Shown: positions 1 to 9,485, counted from the first letter of the stretch. The stretch is 48,552 nucleotides of DNA from a virus (IMGVR_UViG_3300008113_000441:1-48552); one strand, 5' to 3'. Notes: generated by a model from the letters alone, not told the origin. Program-made: numbers and translations.

Positions 1-1037
1 ACGGCCTGACGTAATAGTTCCGCAAATCCAGCATTCGCTAAAATTTCAATTAACTCCACATCTTCTTTCAGGCGCACAGATAAACACCTTTTTACAATGT
101 CATAATGTTCATTTGACCCGGCTAATCCTTGATTGGTTTTATTGTCTTTCATAATAACACCTGTGTCAGGATTTAACCAACCAATCGCCATCACCACTAA
201 ATTATAAAAAGCCTCACGTGTATCAGTATCAGCTAAAAAATTTCTACCTTCAAAAAAGCCTTTATTAAGGTCATAGTTTTGAAATAATTTTTTACCATTT
301 TTAGAAAAATTTTTAAAAAATATTTCGATTAATTGTTCTATTTTCTGCTCAACAAAATACTGTCCATCCACGATTTGATGTAATAAATTAAATGCTGTTG
401 GATTGTCGTGAGAAAACATTTCATCATCTGCAATAGGAACTGGTGACCTAGGATGTCCTCCAAAATAAACTAATCCTGCTAATCCGGAATCACCTGCAAC
501 CAATTTATCTAATTGCAATAATTCTTGAAAAAAGACTTTTAATTGCGGAGATGATTCCACATTTACTTCAGTTGATATAGCTTTAATAAATTCATTAGCA
601 CGACCTGTAATATCAATATGTCTTCGAGTCACCCCACTATCATATCTATCACGGAAATTATTTAGAGCTCCTCGATCAACTGACAAGTATGTATTAAAAT
701 TAGAAGGAGCTGAAATAAATTTAACTTTTACATCAGGATAAGCTGATAGTCTCCAACCTAACTGTGTTGCAAAACGGGAAGTTTTATAATCTGGTTGAAG
801 ATTAGCAGGATTATGAGTTTGAGGAGCGACATTACGGGCTTGAATTAACTCTTCAGCGCTTAATTGTTCTCCAGTTCCTGGATGATATCGTAAATCTGAT
901 TTTGATTTTTTTGTTTTTAAATCAGTCATGTCATAAGATGACCAATCTCCACCTTGATTACTAAGGTTTGGATTAAAAGCCATTTCACGAATAATTTGAC
1001 GTATTAGATGTTTTAATTTATTTTCTTTTAATATCAT
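1..1037 (-). CDS. Partial unknown protein with N-terminal targeting-like tag
   Basis: The reading frame is open from an ATG at 1037 to the window edge, giving about 345 codons with the C-terminus cut off. I do not recognise the family. The first 19 residues (MILKENKLKHLIRQIIREM) form a basic amphipathic segment ending in I-R-E, like the tags on four other proteins here. In T4, short N-terminal segments ending in [LI]-x-E mark internal head proteins for packaging and are removed by protease gp21. The rest looks like a soluble mixed alpha/beta protein with no P-loop or metal motif that I can see. There is no clear Shine-Dalgarno; a perfect 8-bp stem-loop (1039-1063) sits directly before the ATG. 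The virion role is inferred from the tag only. Confidence 0.75.
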   Translation of the reverse strand, partial: MILKENKLKHLIRQIIREMAFNPNLSNQGGDWSSYDMTDLKTKKSKSDLRYHPGTGEQLSAEELIQARNVAPQTHNPANLQPDYKTSRFATQLGWRLSAYPDVKVKFISAPSNFNTYLSVDRGALNNFRDRYDSGVTRRHIDITGRANEFIKAISTEVNVESSPQLKVFFQELLQLDKLVAGDSGLAGLVYFGGHPRSPVPIADDEMFSHDNPTAFNLLHQIVDGQYFVEQKIEQLIEIFFKNFSKNGKKLFQNYDLNKGFFEGRNFLADTDTREAFYNLVVMAIGWLNPDTGVIMKDNKTNQGLAGSNEHYDIVKRCLSVRLKEDVELIEILANAGFAELLRQA

Positions 1038-1038
1038 A

Positions 1039-1063
1039 ATTTAGAACTTTTTTTATTCTAAAT
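1039..1063 (-). promoter_or_regulatory. Stem-loop abutting the start codon at 1037
   Basis: ATTTAGAA (1039-1046) and TTCTAAAT (1056-1063) are perfect inverted repeats around a 9-nt loop. The hairpin ends one base before the ATG of the leftmost gene and begins 8 nt after the stop of the gene at 1072-1716. No U-tract follows, so it is not a normal terminator. It could control translation of a gene that lacks a visible Shine-Dalgarno. Confidence 0.4.
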
Positions 1064-1071
1064 ATCATCTA

Positions 1072-1716
1072 TTATTTGTTTTGATAATCAAATTCGTTGG
1101 AATATTCTACGTTTTTCTTAATCTCATGACTGAAATGTTCAGGTGGATTAAATACCTGAAAAGGTGGTCGTTCAGTATTTCTAGTTCCTAAAGAACTATG
1201 AAACCAACGCATCTTATTATTAGGTCCGCAACACAACACCCCTGTCTTTTCATCAAAGAAATAATGAGTCGATTTATGTTCCTGCCAAAATTTACTCTCA
1301 GCCATATGCACAGCACTCTGGTGATAAGGATTATTAAAATCTATGGTAAACATATAACGACCCTCTACCTGTTTACTATGACGATTCTGCATACTCACAT
1401 GACAATTTGTCATTAGATTTTTTCGATATAAGAAAATATTATCTGAAATACAATCCCACCACGCCACATATGTTAATTCAATCTCTTCTTGCGATGACTC
1501 ATCCCGGTCAAAAATAGCGTTTTGTAATACCTTATCATAACAGGCATTGTATTTAGGAATATATATTTCATATAAAGGCGGTTCATAAGGAGTAGCTCTA
1601 ACTCCAATTAAATAAGCCTCTAACATATGAGGATCATAACCTGTTTTAAAATTTTCAGGTCCTTGTAAAAAACTTTGTTTCACCCAGACTTTTGTATAAG
1701 GTAAATTAAGATACAT
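1072..1716 (-). CDS. Conserved phage protein of unknown function
   Basis: This 214-aa soluble protein starts at an ATG with a good Shine-Dalgarno (AAAGGA). It is rich in Trp, Tyr and Phe and has no signal peptide or membrane segment. From memory, the pattern of an N-terminal LPYTKVWV segment, a central YVAWWDC segment and a near-terminal RWFHSSLG segment resembles an unnamed family in T4-like cyano- and marine myoviruses. I know of no function for that family. It follows the ribonucleotide reductase gene with a 35-bp gap and may share its transcript. Coding status is certain; the family recollection is tentative. Confidence 0.85.
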   Translation of the reverse strand: MYLNLPYTKVWVKQSFLQGPENFKTGYDPHMLEAYLIGVRATPYEPPLYEIYIPKYNACYDKVLQNAIFDRDESSQEEIELTYVAWWDCISDNIFLYRKNLMTNCHVSMQNRHSKQVEGRYMFTIDFNNPYHQSAVHMAESKFWQEHKSTHYFFDEKTGVLCCGPNNKMRWFHSSLGTRNTERPPFQVFNPPEHFSHEIKKNVEYSNEFDYQNK

Positions 1717-1751
1717 GAATTATCCTTTGAATAATAATTCTGATTATAAAC

Positions 1752-3536
1752 TTATCCTTGACAACTTAAACATTCAGTGTCTTTAAAATCTTTTAACTTT
1801 TCAGTTCGAACTTTCTCACTCACAGTTTCAGCTTTCGCCCCAGCATTCGTTCTGAGATAATATAAACCTTTTAATTTGTTTTTCCACGCTCTTAAATGCA
1901 CAGCATTCACAATCGCTTTATCTGTCCCGGCAGGAAAAAAGAGATTTACACTTTGACCCTGACATAAAAATTCTTGTCTATCACCTGCGTGGTCAATAAT
2001 CCAACGTTGATCTAATTCAAAGGCAGTTTTAAAAACATTCTTTTCCCATTCATTCAGACAATCCAGATGTTGTACAGAACCGTCATGTGTAATGATAGAT
2101 GTCCATGTTTCATTTAACCATTGCTGTCTCTCATCAACAGGTAAAGCGTCAGCCTTTTGCAGTAAGATATTCTCTAAATATCTATTTTTAACTAAATGAG
2201 CGCCCGCACGGGTACGATGTGTATATGCATTACTCTTATAAGGTTCAATTGATGGTGATGTATTTGCAATAATTGAGCTATTAGCATTAGGTGCAATGGC
2301 CAGTAGATGGGTATTTCTAACACCATAACCTACAGCATCAGGTGCTTCACCTCTAATTCGAGCCAATTCCTGAGTTTGTTTCACGGCACGTTCCTTAATT
2401 AAGGTGAAAATCTTCATATTTTGTGCTTTAGCTAATGCACTTTCCCAAGGAATATTCTTAGATTGCAAGTAAGCGTGGAAACCCATGGCTCCTAAACCTA
2501 ATGAACGTTCTTGAGTAGCGCTGAATCGAGCTTTCTTTAAACCTACATCCGTTGCATGATCAACGAAATATTGCAATACGTTATCTAGGAATGTAATACA
2601 GTCTTCCACAATCGTAGTATTCTTCCATTCTTCAAATTTCTCCAAATTCAAGGAGGATAAGCAACATACTGCACTTCTATCTTTATCAGTCGCAAGATGA
2701 ATTTCGTTACACAAATTAGAACCATGAATCTTTAACCCTTTGGCTTGCATATAATCAGGTAACTTACGATTTGCTTCATCAATAAAGTTTAAATAAGGTT
2801 CCCCAGTTCTAAAACGCACTTCCAAAATACGTTGCCACAACTCTCGAGCATTAATTGTATCTCTCACACTTTTAGTCTTAGGGTCAATTAAATGCCAATC
2901 CACATTATCTATGACAGCTTGCATAAAAACATCTGTAATATTAATAGCGTTGTTTAGATTAAAACATTTACGATGACTATCTCCACCTGTTGGCACACGA
3001 ATATTTAAAAATTCCACAATATCAGGATGAGAAATATCAATATACGCGGCATAACTACCTTTTCTAGTTTTTCCTTGACGATAAGCTGTCATATCAGCAT
3101 CAACTGTCTTTAAAAAAGGAATAGGTCCTGGGGAAATTTCACTATTAGCTCTAACTGAGGACCAATGACCACCAACCCCACCACCTTTTACTGACATCCA
3201 ACGCAATTCATTACTATGTTCCATTAATCCTTCTAAACTGTCATCGACATAGGTTAAGAAACAGCTGATAGGTAAACCCTTAGTATTACGACCATCAGGA
3301 GTAGGTGCGTTAGATAAAATAGGAGAACTAAACATAAACCAATTTTTAGCAGCATATTCATAAATACGTTGTGCTAAAGCAGTGTCGCCAGCACTAAAAG
3401 CCAAAGCGGCTCGGGCGTAACTTTGTTGAGGAGTAGTTTCTCCTTCCAACATATAATAATCTTTCAATAAAGCATATGCTTGCTCATTCAGATTACTATC
3501 ATATTCGGGGTTAATTGCTATACCAAAATAATTCAT
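1752..3536 (-). CDS. nrdA: Ribonucleoside-diphosphate reductase, large (alpha) subunit, class I
   Basis: This 594-aa protein would reduce ribonucleoside diphosphates to deoxy forms for phage DNA synthesis. Visible hallmarks are the redox cysteine of PISCFL (C92) paired with SAVCC (C291 or C292), the active-site segment NLCNEI with C276 and E278, the YY of the radical path in LKGLYYLRTN, and the C-terminal shuttle pair C589-x2-C592. The N-terminal ATP-cone is absent: the catalytic barrel begins almost at once, so dATP feedback inhibition is probably lost. The protein is shorter than cellular NrdA (about 750 aa). A class I enzyme needs a NrdB radical subunit, which is not in this window. The gene follows dUTPase by 11 bp, with Shine-Dalgarno AGAAGG. 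Confidence 0.95.
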   Translation of the reverse strand: MNYFGIAINPEYDSNLNEQAYALLKDYYMLEGETTPQQSYARAALAFSAGDTALAQRIYEYAAKNWFMFSSPILSNAPTPDGRNTKGLPISCFLTYVDDSLEGLMEHSNELRWMSVKGGGVGGHWSSVRANSEISPGPIPFLKTVDADMTAYRQGKTRKGSYAAYIDISHPDIVEFLNIRVPTGGDSHRKCFNLNNAINITDVFMQAVIDNVDWHLIDPKTKSVRDTINARELWQRILEVRFRTGEPYLNFIDEANRKLPDYMQAKGLKIHGSNLCNEIHLATDKDRSAVCCLSSLNLEKFEEWKNTTIVEDCITFLDNVLQYFVDHATDVGLKKARFSATQERSLGLGAMGFHAYLQSKNIPWESALAKAQNMKIFTLIKERAVKQTQELARIRGEAPDAVGYGVRNTHLLAIAPNANSSIIANTSPSIEPYKSNAYTHRTRAGAHLVKNRYLENILLQKADALPVDERQQWLNETWTSIITHDGSVQHLDCLNEWEKNVFKTAFELDQRWIIDHAGDRQEFLCQGQSVNLFFPAGTDKAIVNAVHLRAWKNKLKGLYYLRTNAGAKAETVSEKVRTEKLKDFKDTECLSCQG

Positions 3537-3547
3537 AAAAAAACCTT

Positions 3548-4030
3548 CTATCTTTGATCTGAGCTGCCAACTTGACCGCTCTGACGTAACGACGACTTAG
3601 TAATCTCTAAGTATTCGCTTTCTTCAATAACCTGAAAATCATGATCACATTTTACAACCACAATTTGAAAAGGCAATTTGTCGCCTTCTCTAATAATATA
3701 CGAAGTGTCCGACACATTTACAGCATTAATAAATATTTCTCCAGTATACCCCGGATCAATCACCCCAGCTCTAATTTTAAGAGGTGTTTTAGTCACTGAA
3801 CCTCTCTCTAAGATTAAACCTGCATGTGAAGTAGGTAAGGCAATATGTAAACCTGTCGGAATAGTTGCACCTTTTTCACCTTCATAAGTAGTAGCCGGGT
3901 CAATTTGTACTCGTTTAGTTGAATATAAATCTAAACCGACACTTTCTCCTGAATAGGCAGGGGTATATTTATCAATATTCTTATTAACTAAAACTTGCTT
4001 TAATTTTTCATTGGTATAGACTTTAATCAT
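3548..4030 (-). CDS. dut: dUTP pyrophosphatase (dUTPase)
   Basis: This 160-aa trimeric-type dUTPase would hydrolyse dUTP to dUMP, keeping uracil out of DNA and feeding thymidylate synthesis. The five family motifs appear in order: SVGLDLYS (about 30-37), ERGSVTK (75-81, the usual RSS being RGS), AGVIDPGYTGEI (88-99) with the catalytic Asp92, GDKLPFQIV (116-124) and a C-terminal arm RQSGQVGSS (149-157). The usual Phe of the arm is Val here. The start ATG has Shine-Dalgarno AAGGA and lies at the helicase stop, so the two are probably translationally coupled. dCTP deaminase is the nearest alternative, but the GVIDPGYTGEI motif and the arm favour dUTPase. Confidence 0.93.
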   Translation of the reverse strand: MIKVYTNEKLKQVLVNKNIDKYTPAYSGESVGLDLYSTKRVQIDPATTYEGEKGATIPTGLHIALPTSHAGLILERGSVTKTPLKIRAGVIDPGYTGEIFINAVNVSDTSYIIREGDKLPFQIVVVKCDHDFQVIEESEYLEITKSSLRQSGQVGSSDQR

Positions 4031-5409
4031 TATTCATCCTTATTCTGTATTTCATTCCATTTTTTTCTTAATTGTTCTTTTAAATCCATCTTGTCTTGGG
4101 TAATTACTTCCTGCAATGTTAACTCAGTATCGTCTAAAATAGCGAATTTAGATTTAGCTGTGTCAATATTGATTGGGAATAAGATACCATCACGACCTGC
4201 ACGATTTTTGGCTACAAACAGACGACCAGTACCTAATGCCTTTTCAGTAGGTTTACGACTGAGAGATAACACAATATCAGCCACCATTGCTTTACCATAA
4301 GCTTCTGACATATTCTCTAAGCCTACCACATCAGAATTTGACGCATCACGATTGGCTTGAGAGGCTGTCCAAATTGGGACACCTAAATCCATTGCTAAAT
4401 TACGTAATTCTTCATAAACTAATTTTAATTCATGACGTAAGCTTTCCATTTTACGACTAGATCTCATCACATCAGCATAGTCAACTACTATCAGAGAAGG
4501 AATAAAACCTTTAAGGGATAGTTTTTCAATATGCGTACGAATGGTATTGACAGTCGCAGTACCTGTAGGATATTCTTTAATCACTAAACGTCCTAAGTCC
4601 ATCGACTTATACTTTTCAATAACTTCTTCTTTTTTGTCTAAGACTTCATTAGAAGGAATATCACAGAGGTTGGAATCATATCTTAAACCAACATCGGTCT
4701 CTGTTAATTCAAAAGTGTAATGAACTACATTTTTTCCAGCTCGCATCGCGTTAGCACCCATGGCAACCAAAAAGTGTGACTTACCTACACCAGTAGGAGC
4801 TGTTAAAACACCAATTTCACCACGGCCTAAACCACCACGTAAAATATCTTTTTCATCTAAACGTGACAAACCGGTCGGACAGGCCTGACGATTAATCTTG
4901 ACAAAACGAGCTTCCATATCTTCAAAGAAATCGTGGCCTTGCGAAGCAGGTAAACCCGCAGCAATAGCATCCTTCATAATACCTAAGACTGAATCGTAAT
5001 TTTCAGTTTGAATCATTTGCACTGATTTCTCTAAAGCTTCTTTAAAGACTTGTCTCTTACAAAATTCTAAACTTTTATCTTTAACATACTCAATATCCCC
5101 TAAGTCAGGGTTAGTTTTCATACGAGTTAGATATTCAATGATTTGATCACGTAAAACCGTATCCGTATTATTTTGAAACTTCTCTTTTACAATGGTGATT
5201 AAGAGCTGCAAAGTAGGAAAGCATTTATATTTTTCATAATAAGCAAAATAACTTTCACATAAAAAACCTAAATACTTCACATCAAAGAAACTTGGGTCCA
5301 TCACCTCTATCATCTGGGCGGCCCAAGTCCTATCAGATAACATACTTTGAAAAACCTTTTCCTGAAAATTCTTACCGTATTTTGAAAAATTTTTTTCAGT
5401 ATTACTCAT
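4030..5409 (-). CDS. Replicative DNA helicase (DnaB/T4 gp41-like)
   Basis: This is a RecA-fold hexameric helicase of the DnaB/gp41 type, expected to unwind the replication fork. The N-terminal ~160 residues are helical. The motor domain follows, with Walker A APTGVGKS (about 204-212), Walker B LIVVDYADVM (about 306-315), an SQANRDAS motif and the R-rich KNRAGRDG segment near the C-terminus. The ATG at 5409 is preferred over the TTG five codons upstream because an AGGA lies 7 nt before it. Length (459 aa) is normal for phage gp41. It follows the exonuclease gene and precedes dUTPase. No separate primase is recognisable in the window. Confidence 0.93.
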   Translation of the reverse strand: MSNTEKNFSKYGKNFQEKVFQSMLSDRTWAAQMIEVMDPSFFDVKYLGFLCESYFAYYEKYKCFPTLQLLITIVKEKFQNNTDTVLRDQIIEYLTRMKTNPDLGDIEYVKDKSLEFCKRQVFKEALEKSVQMIQTENYDSVLGIMKDAIAAGLPASQGHDFFEDMEARFVKINRQACPTGLSRLDEKDILRGGLGRGEIGVLTAPTGVGKSHFLVAMGANAMRAGKNVVHYTFELTETDVGLRYDSNLCDIPSNEVLDKKEEVIEKYKSMDLGRLVIKEYPTGTATVNTIRTHIEKLSLKGFIPSLIVVDYADVMRSSRKMESLRHELKLVYEELRNLAMDLGVPIWTASQANRDASNSDVVGLENMSEAYGKAMVADIVLSLSRKPTEKALGTGRLFVAKNRAGRDGILFPINIDTAKSKFAILDDTELTLQEVITQDKMDLKEQLRKKWNEIQNKDE

Positions 5410-5506
5410 ATAAAATCCTGTCAAATTAAAAAAAATAATAATATAGATTACTTATATTATTCGAGAAAAGCACTTTTTACAGCTAAAAGAAAATTTAATT
5501 TTCCAA

Positions 5507-6490
5507 TTATGTCATCAAAAGTGTATTGTGTACCATCATTCCAAACTGATCCACATCCAAATTATTTAAACCCTGCTGCAGCATAAACTTCTTTACTTCC
5601 AACTTTGGCGCCATTCTACGAGGCAAATCATGCTGATAGGTTAACTGTTGAATTTGGGTGCCTGATAATTGCGGAAATTCCAAATTCATCAATTGCCAAT
5701 TCAACTTCGCCTCCGCCATCGGGAATACCACAATCTTCTCAATCTGGGTAATCGGGTATTTTGCAGCTTTTAATTCATGATACTTCGGCACCACCTCGTC
5801 ATACACATCTTCGATTGTCACAGGATCATCTCCAGTGATTCGCGTTGCAAATTTGATTAGATACTTATAACTAATCCCTTTGATGCCTCTAATGTTATCA
5901 GACGTATCTCCAACGAAACATCTCGCTACACACAAATTCTGCGGTGGAATATTAAACACCGTCTTCACCTCCGCCGCATCATATAAACTATTATGTTTCC
6001 TCGGCGCCCACACCCGAGTCTTATCATCCACCAACTGCAAATAATCATGGTCAGTGCTCACAATAATCTTAGCATCGTCTTTACACTTACTCTTACACAA
6101 ATATGCAATCACATCATCAGCTTCACAATCATCCACATAAATTTGACCTATCTTTAACATCGGCAAGATATGAATTAAGGTTCTCAACTGCCAATCCCAA
6201 TTATCACGCTCATTTGGATTTTGTTGCTCATATTCAGCATAAGGTCGATTTAAACTCAAAGGCTTACGTCCAGCTTTGTAATCAGGATATAAGGCTCGAC
6301 GCCGAGTACTTCCTCCACCCTCCCACACCACTGTCACCTTATCTGGCTTATACTTTTCAATACCACGATAAATGGTACCTAAGACACCCGCAATCGCACC
6401 ACATGGTTCATTATGCAAAGACATTTTTGGATTTGTCGAAAAGTGTCTAATAAAATTATTTAAACCATCAATCAATAATTCTGTATGCAT
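5507..6490 (-). CDS. 5'-3' exonuclease / flap endonuclease (T4 RNase H-like)
   Basis: This 327-aa FEN-family nuclease would remove RNA primers and 5' flaps during lagging-strand synthesis. Metal ligands and motifs are visible: Asp8 in LLIDGLN, the basic RRRALYPDYK segment (63-72), the acidic cluster VDDCEADD (119-126), STDHDYLQL (145-153) and GDTSDNIRGIKG (194-205), which runs into the helix-three-turn DNA-binding element. The gene overlaps the end of the RecA gene by one base and starts behind a strong Shine-Dalgarno (GGGGA). It sits between recombinase and helicase, as expected in a replication operon. Confidence 0.92.
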   Translation of the reverse strand: MHTELLIDGLNNFIRHFSTNPKMSLHNEPCGAIAGVLGTIYRGIEKYKPDKVTVVWEGGGSTRRRALYPDYKAGRKPLSLNRPYAEYEQQNPNERDNWDWQLRTLIHILPMLKIGQIYVDDCEADDVIAYLCKSKCKDDAKIIVSTDHDYLQLVDDKTRVWAPRKHNSLYDAAEVKTVFNIPPQNLCVARCFVGDTSDNIRGIKGISYKYLIKFATRITGDDPVTIEDVYDEVVPKYHELKAAKYPITQIEKIVVFPMAEAKLNWQLMNLEFPQLSGTQIQQLTYQHDLPRRMAPKLEVKKFMLQQGLNNLDVDQFGMMVHNTLLMT

Positions 6491-7707
6491 TAATAATCCC
6501 CTGCTAAATATTCATTTTCTACTAACGCCATCGCTGCAGCTTCATTTTCTGAATATGAATCTGGATCAATATCTTCAACAGCGATATCTGACGCATTCTT
6601 AGTGTAAGCTTTATCAATGGCGGCATCGATATATTCTTTATAAAGTGGGTCAGTCATAATCTTATCGAAATCAGCTTTATAAAACTTCTTTTCAATTTCA
6701 ATGGCGCCACTTAATGTTGTCACCAAGAGCGTTTTCCAAGCCCCAGCCCCGTCAATACATACCTTCTTACCATTATATTCAAATTCACCTAACTTGCGTA
6801 AATTATCAAAAATCTCTTCGTGTTCAAAGATACCTTTACCGAAGATAATTTGAAATTCAGCTTTTCTGAAAGGGGCTGAGACTTTATTCTTGATAATTTT
6901 AGCTGATACATTAATGCCGATTGGTTCTTTATCTGGACCTTCAATCGCACTACCAGCACCTAGTTTAATTCTAACACTTGAGTGAAATGGAATAGCCACA
7001 CCACCAGGAGTAGTAGTCGGATCTCCATACATCACACCCATCTTTGTTCTAATTTGATTTAAACAGACAAAGAGAATATTTTGATTAGCGATAATACCTG
7101 TGATTTTTCTCATGCCTTTTGAAATAGCACGTGCTTGTAGACCAATACTATCTTTATCATATTCACCTGCTAATTCTGCTTTAGGCGAGGTAGCGGCGAC
7201 AGAGTCCCAGATAATAGTTACAGGTACATCTTTTTGCATAGCCTTAGATTTCATAATAGTACTTTCAGCAATGCTAAAGACTTCCTCAGTGCAGTGAGTG
7301 TCAACATAGACAAAACGTTTAGAGATATCGACACCTAAAGTTTTTAGATTTTCAATACTAACAGCGTTTTCTGTATCAATATAGACAACAATACCACCGG
7401 CCCGTTGGGTTGACTTAGCAATTTGAGAGGCAATATGGGATTTCCCGATTGAAGGTGGACCAAAAATTTCAATGATACGACCTTCAGGCAGACCACCATT
7501 TTTACGATTAGCAATAATATAATCTAATTGTACTGAACCTGTGCTAATCCAGCGTTTCACATGGGTAGGTGAATCATCAGAAGAAAGGTTATAAGCAATT
7601 CTCATACCTCTTTCTTTGTTCAAAGATTTAATTAGATCACTTGTAAAATCATCAGTAATTACATCGGATTGCAATTCCGAGCTTGTTTTCTTTTTAGAAA
7701 CCGCCAT
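6490..7707 (-). CDS. RecA/UvsX-like recombinase
   Basis: This 405-aa strand-exchange ATPase would pair homologous DNA for repair and recombination-dependent replication. It has Walker A GPPSIGKS (83-90), Walker B VTIIWDSVAA (163-172), an FVCLNQIRTKMG segment matching the RecA L1-flanking region, and a TPGG loop. The C-terminus is acidic. Length is close to T4 UvsX (391 aa), but the NQIRTKMG segment looks more like bacterial RecA. The ATG has Shine-Dalgarno AAAGGA. A terminator (7748-7777) separates it from the gp32 gene upstream, so it may depend on readthrough or its own promoter. Confidence 0.92.
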   Translation of the reverse strand: MAVSKKKTSSELQSDVITDDFTSDLIKSLNKERGMRIAYNLSSDDSPTHVKRWISTGSVQLDYIIANRKNGGLPEGRIIEIFGPPSIGKSHIASQIAKSTQRAGGIVVYIDTENAVSIENLKTLGVDISKRFVYVDTHCTEEVFSIAESTIMKSKAMQKDVPVTIIWDSVAATSPKAELAGEYDKDSIGLQARAISKGMRKITGIIANQNILFVCLNQIRTKMGVMYGDPTTTPGGVAIPFHSSVRIKLGAGSAIEGPDKEPIGINVSAKIIKNKVSAPFRKAEFQIIFGKGIFEHEEIFDNLRKLGEFEYNGKKVCIDGAGAWKTLLVTTLSGAIEIEKKFYKADFDKIMTDPLYKEYIDAAIDKAYTKNASDIAVEDIDPDSYSENEAAAMALVENEYLAGDY

Positions 7708-7747
7708 TTAAAATCCTTTAGTTATTAAAATTTAGATAATTGATTAT

Positions 7748-7777
7748 AAAAAAAAATCCTGCTTTTACACAGGATTT
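7748..7777 (-). terminator. Rho-independent terminator after the gp32-like gene
   Basis: AAATCCTG (7754-7761) pairs perfectly with CAGGATTT (7770-7777) around an 8-nt loop. In the leftward direction it is followed by nine uridines (7748-7756). It lies 16 bp after the gp32 stop and before the RecA start. It would end most gp32 transcripts, which fits the high copy number needed for a single-strand binding protein. Confidence 0.8.
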
Positions 7778-7793
7778 CTTAGAAAATATTCCT

Positions 7794-8624
7794 TCACTCT
7801 AAATCAGCGAAGGCGTCATCCAAGTTAGCATATTTAGATGACTTAGCGTCAGCCGCCGGAGCTTTAGGTGTCACTGTTGGCTTAGGCTTCACCACAATTT
7901 CTTCTTCATCCAAGGCCGCAGTCGCTGTCGCCCCACCACCCTTCACCGTTCCATCACTCTTATCAGCCTCATCCCCATTCAACCAATCATTCAAAATCTT
8001 TTCCAATTCAGCATATGACTTTAACTCAAACAAATCATTCACATCAGGCACATTGTCCAAATACTTTTTAATTTGTTCAGGCTTATCAGCCAAGGCCGAT
8101 TGCTTAGGACGTGGACTCACAGTCGTATCAGCAAATTGTTTGCCGGGCAACTTAGCACAGGACACCTTCAAATCACGACCTTCAGTCACATCAGTAATAT
8201 CACCATAATCTTCATCCAACATGATATTAAGGAGATTTTGATATAAGGTCTTACCAAAGGACCAAATACGCACACCTTTATCTTCTTCACCACGCACTAC
8301 CACTGGGGCATAACAACGCATTTTTGGATATAACTTCTTAGCCAATTCATATGACTCTTTAGAACCATCATCACGAAGCTTGTTAATCAATTCTTGAATT
8401 GGGTCAGGCTTGTTAAATTGATATGGGGCCAACAAACCAGCATTATTACCAATATTGTAATAAAACATCAATTCTTTAAAAGGTTGACCTTCATTGTTTG
8501 GGAAGGATAAGAGACGCACTTGATAATCTTGACCTTCTTCAGGACGCCAAGAAATATTCTTCTTAGAAGAAACACCAGTAATTTGATTAAGTTTTTTACG
8601 CAAGGCAGATAAATCGATTGCCAT
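7794..8624 (-). CDS. Single-stranded DNA-binding protein (gp32-like)
   Basis: This 276-aa protein would coat single-stranded DNA at the fork and recruit helicase and recombinase. The N-terminus is short and basic (MAIDLSALRKKLNQITG), followed by an OB-fold-sized core with many aromatic and basic residues (about 25-190), a linker rich in Ala, Pro and Thr, and an acidic tail ending LDDAFADLE. This plan of basic N-arm, OB core and acidic C-tail is that of gp32-type proteins. No zinc Cys/His cluster is seen, unlike T4 gp32. The gene has a strong Shine-Dalgarno and its own terminator. The identification rests on architecture and position rather than one motif. Confidence 0.82.
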   Translation of the reverse strand: MAIDLSALRKKLNQITGVSSKKNISWRPEEGQDYQVRLLSFPNNEGQPFKELMFYYNIGNNAGLLAPYQFNKPDPIQELINKLRDDGSKESYELAKKLYPKMRCYAPVVVRGEEDKGVRIWSFGKTLYQNLLNIMLDEDYGDITDVTEGRDLKVSCAKLPGKQFADTTVSPRPKQSALADKPEQIKKYLDNVPDVNDLFELKSYAELEKILNDWLNGDEADKSDGTVKGGGATATAALDEEEIVVKPKPTVTPKAPAADAKSSKYANLDDAFADLE

Positions 8625-8729
8625 AATTTTTTTCCTTTGTTTGTTTTTCTAAAATATTAAAATCTAAATTTTTAATATGTTTTATTATATTTTTAGTTTG
8701 TTACTTTTACTATTTTTTTTTAATTTTTT

Positions 8730-9485
8730 TTACTTTACTCTTTTAAACACATTAGGGTTAGCATTCCAACACGCCCCCTTAATAATATCAAAACCATTAT
8801 TCTTCAAATACTCTTTCACTATCTTTCGCATCTGTGGTCCTTTTACAAACTGAGTTTTATCATCTGTTTGATATTCCCAAAAATGCCCGATCGATTCATC
8901 CGGTGTCCAACTAAACCCATCCACCGACATACACAATAATCCTCCCACCTTCGTCATCTGCATCAATTCTCTAACATAATCAAGCGGCGCTGTCATATGT
9001 TCCACACACTGCAATGATAACACTACATCATATTGATTTTGTCGAGTAATATCCTGCTTCGGTGTAATAAATCCTTCAGACTGACAGGTTGATAACAGAG
9101 ATTGCGCTTGAAATGTGACATTATTATAAAATGAAACATCCTGACAACCTGAGGCAATTAAATCTAAAGTTGTTAAACCATTGCCATTCCAATCATCAAA
9201 ATAAGATAACTGCTGCCAATTATAACCATTCAATTGTAAATAACGCAACACATGCCCAATCGAGCCTTCAGATACAGATAAATAACAATCCACTAAATCC
9301 CATTGATAGTCAGGATTACTATACGCTGTAAAATCTGTACAATTTGATTGGGCCCATTGTTGAGTAACAGCTGCCTTTTGAGGTGAATTAAAAACATATT
9401 CCTTTACAGCTTTTAAAGTCATAGTGTTAATAGAGGGATCATTCAATAAACGTGAGATAGTTCTTAATTTTAAATCTTTTTTCAT
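8730..9485 (-). CDS. SAM-dependent methyltransferase-like protein
   Basis: This 251-aa protein has a class I methyltransferase core in its C-terminal two thirds. YDVVLSLQCVEHM (about 153-165) matches motif IV of the Methyltransf_11/23 type, and MTKVGGLLCMSVDGF matches the post-motif GG turn. Motif I (around LTTLDLIASG) is degenerate, with no GxGxG. The N-terminal ~80 residues are unrelated and helical. The substrate is unknown: DNA, nucleotide, protein or small molecule. A T4-late-like box (9547-9554) lies 62 bp upstream, and the gene has Shine-Dalgarno AAGG. Confidence 0.72.
   Translation of the reverse strand: MKKDLKLRTISRLLNDPSINTMTLKAVKEYVFNSPQKAAVTQQWAQSNCTDFTAYSNPDYQWDLVDCYLSVSEGSIGHVLRYLQLNGYNWQQLSYFDDWNGNGLTTLDLIASGCQDVSFYNNVTFQAQSLLSTCQSEGFITPKQDITRQNQYDVVLSLQCVEHMTAPLDYVRELMQMTKVGGLLCMSVDGFSWTPDESIGHFWEYQTDDKTQFVKGPQMRKIVKEYLKNNGFDIIKGACWNANPNVFKRVK

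Noticed and set aside
5410-5424. TTG start for the helicase at 5424
   Set aside because: The ATG five codons later has an AGGA at proper spacing; the AGGA lies inside the longer version.
8625-8729. Promoter for gp32 in the AT-rich gap
   Set aside because: The 105-bp gap is mostly A and T runs; several weak -10-like hexamers exist but none with a matching -35 or a late box, so no specific site is claimed.
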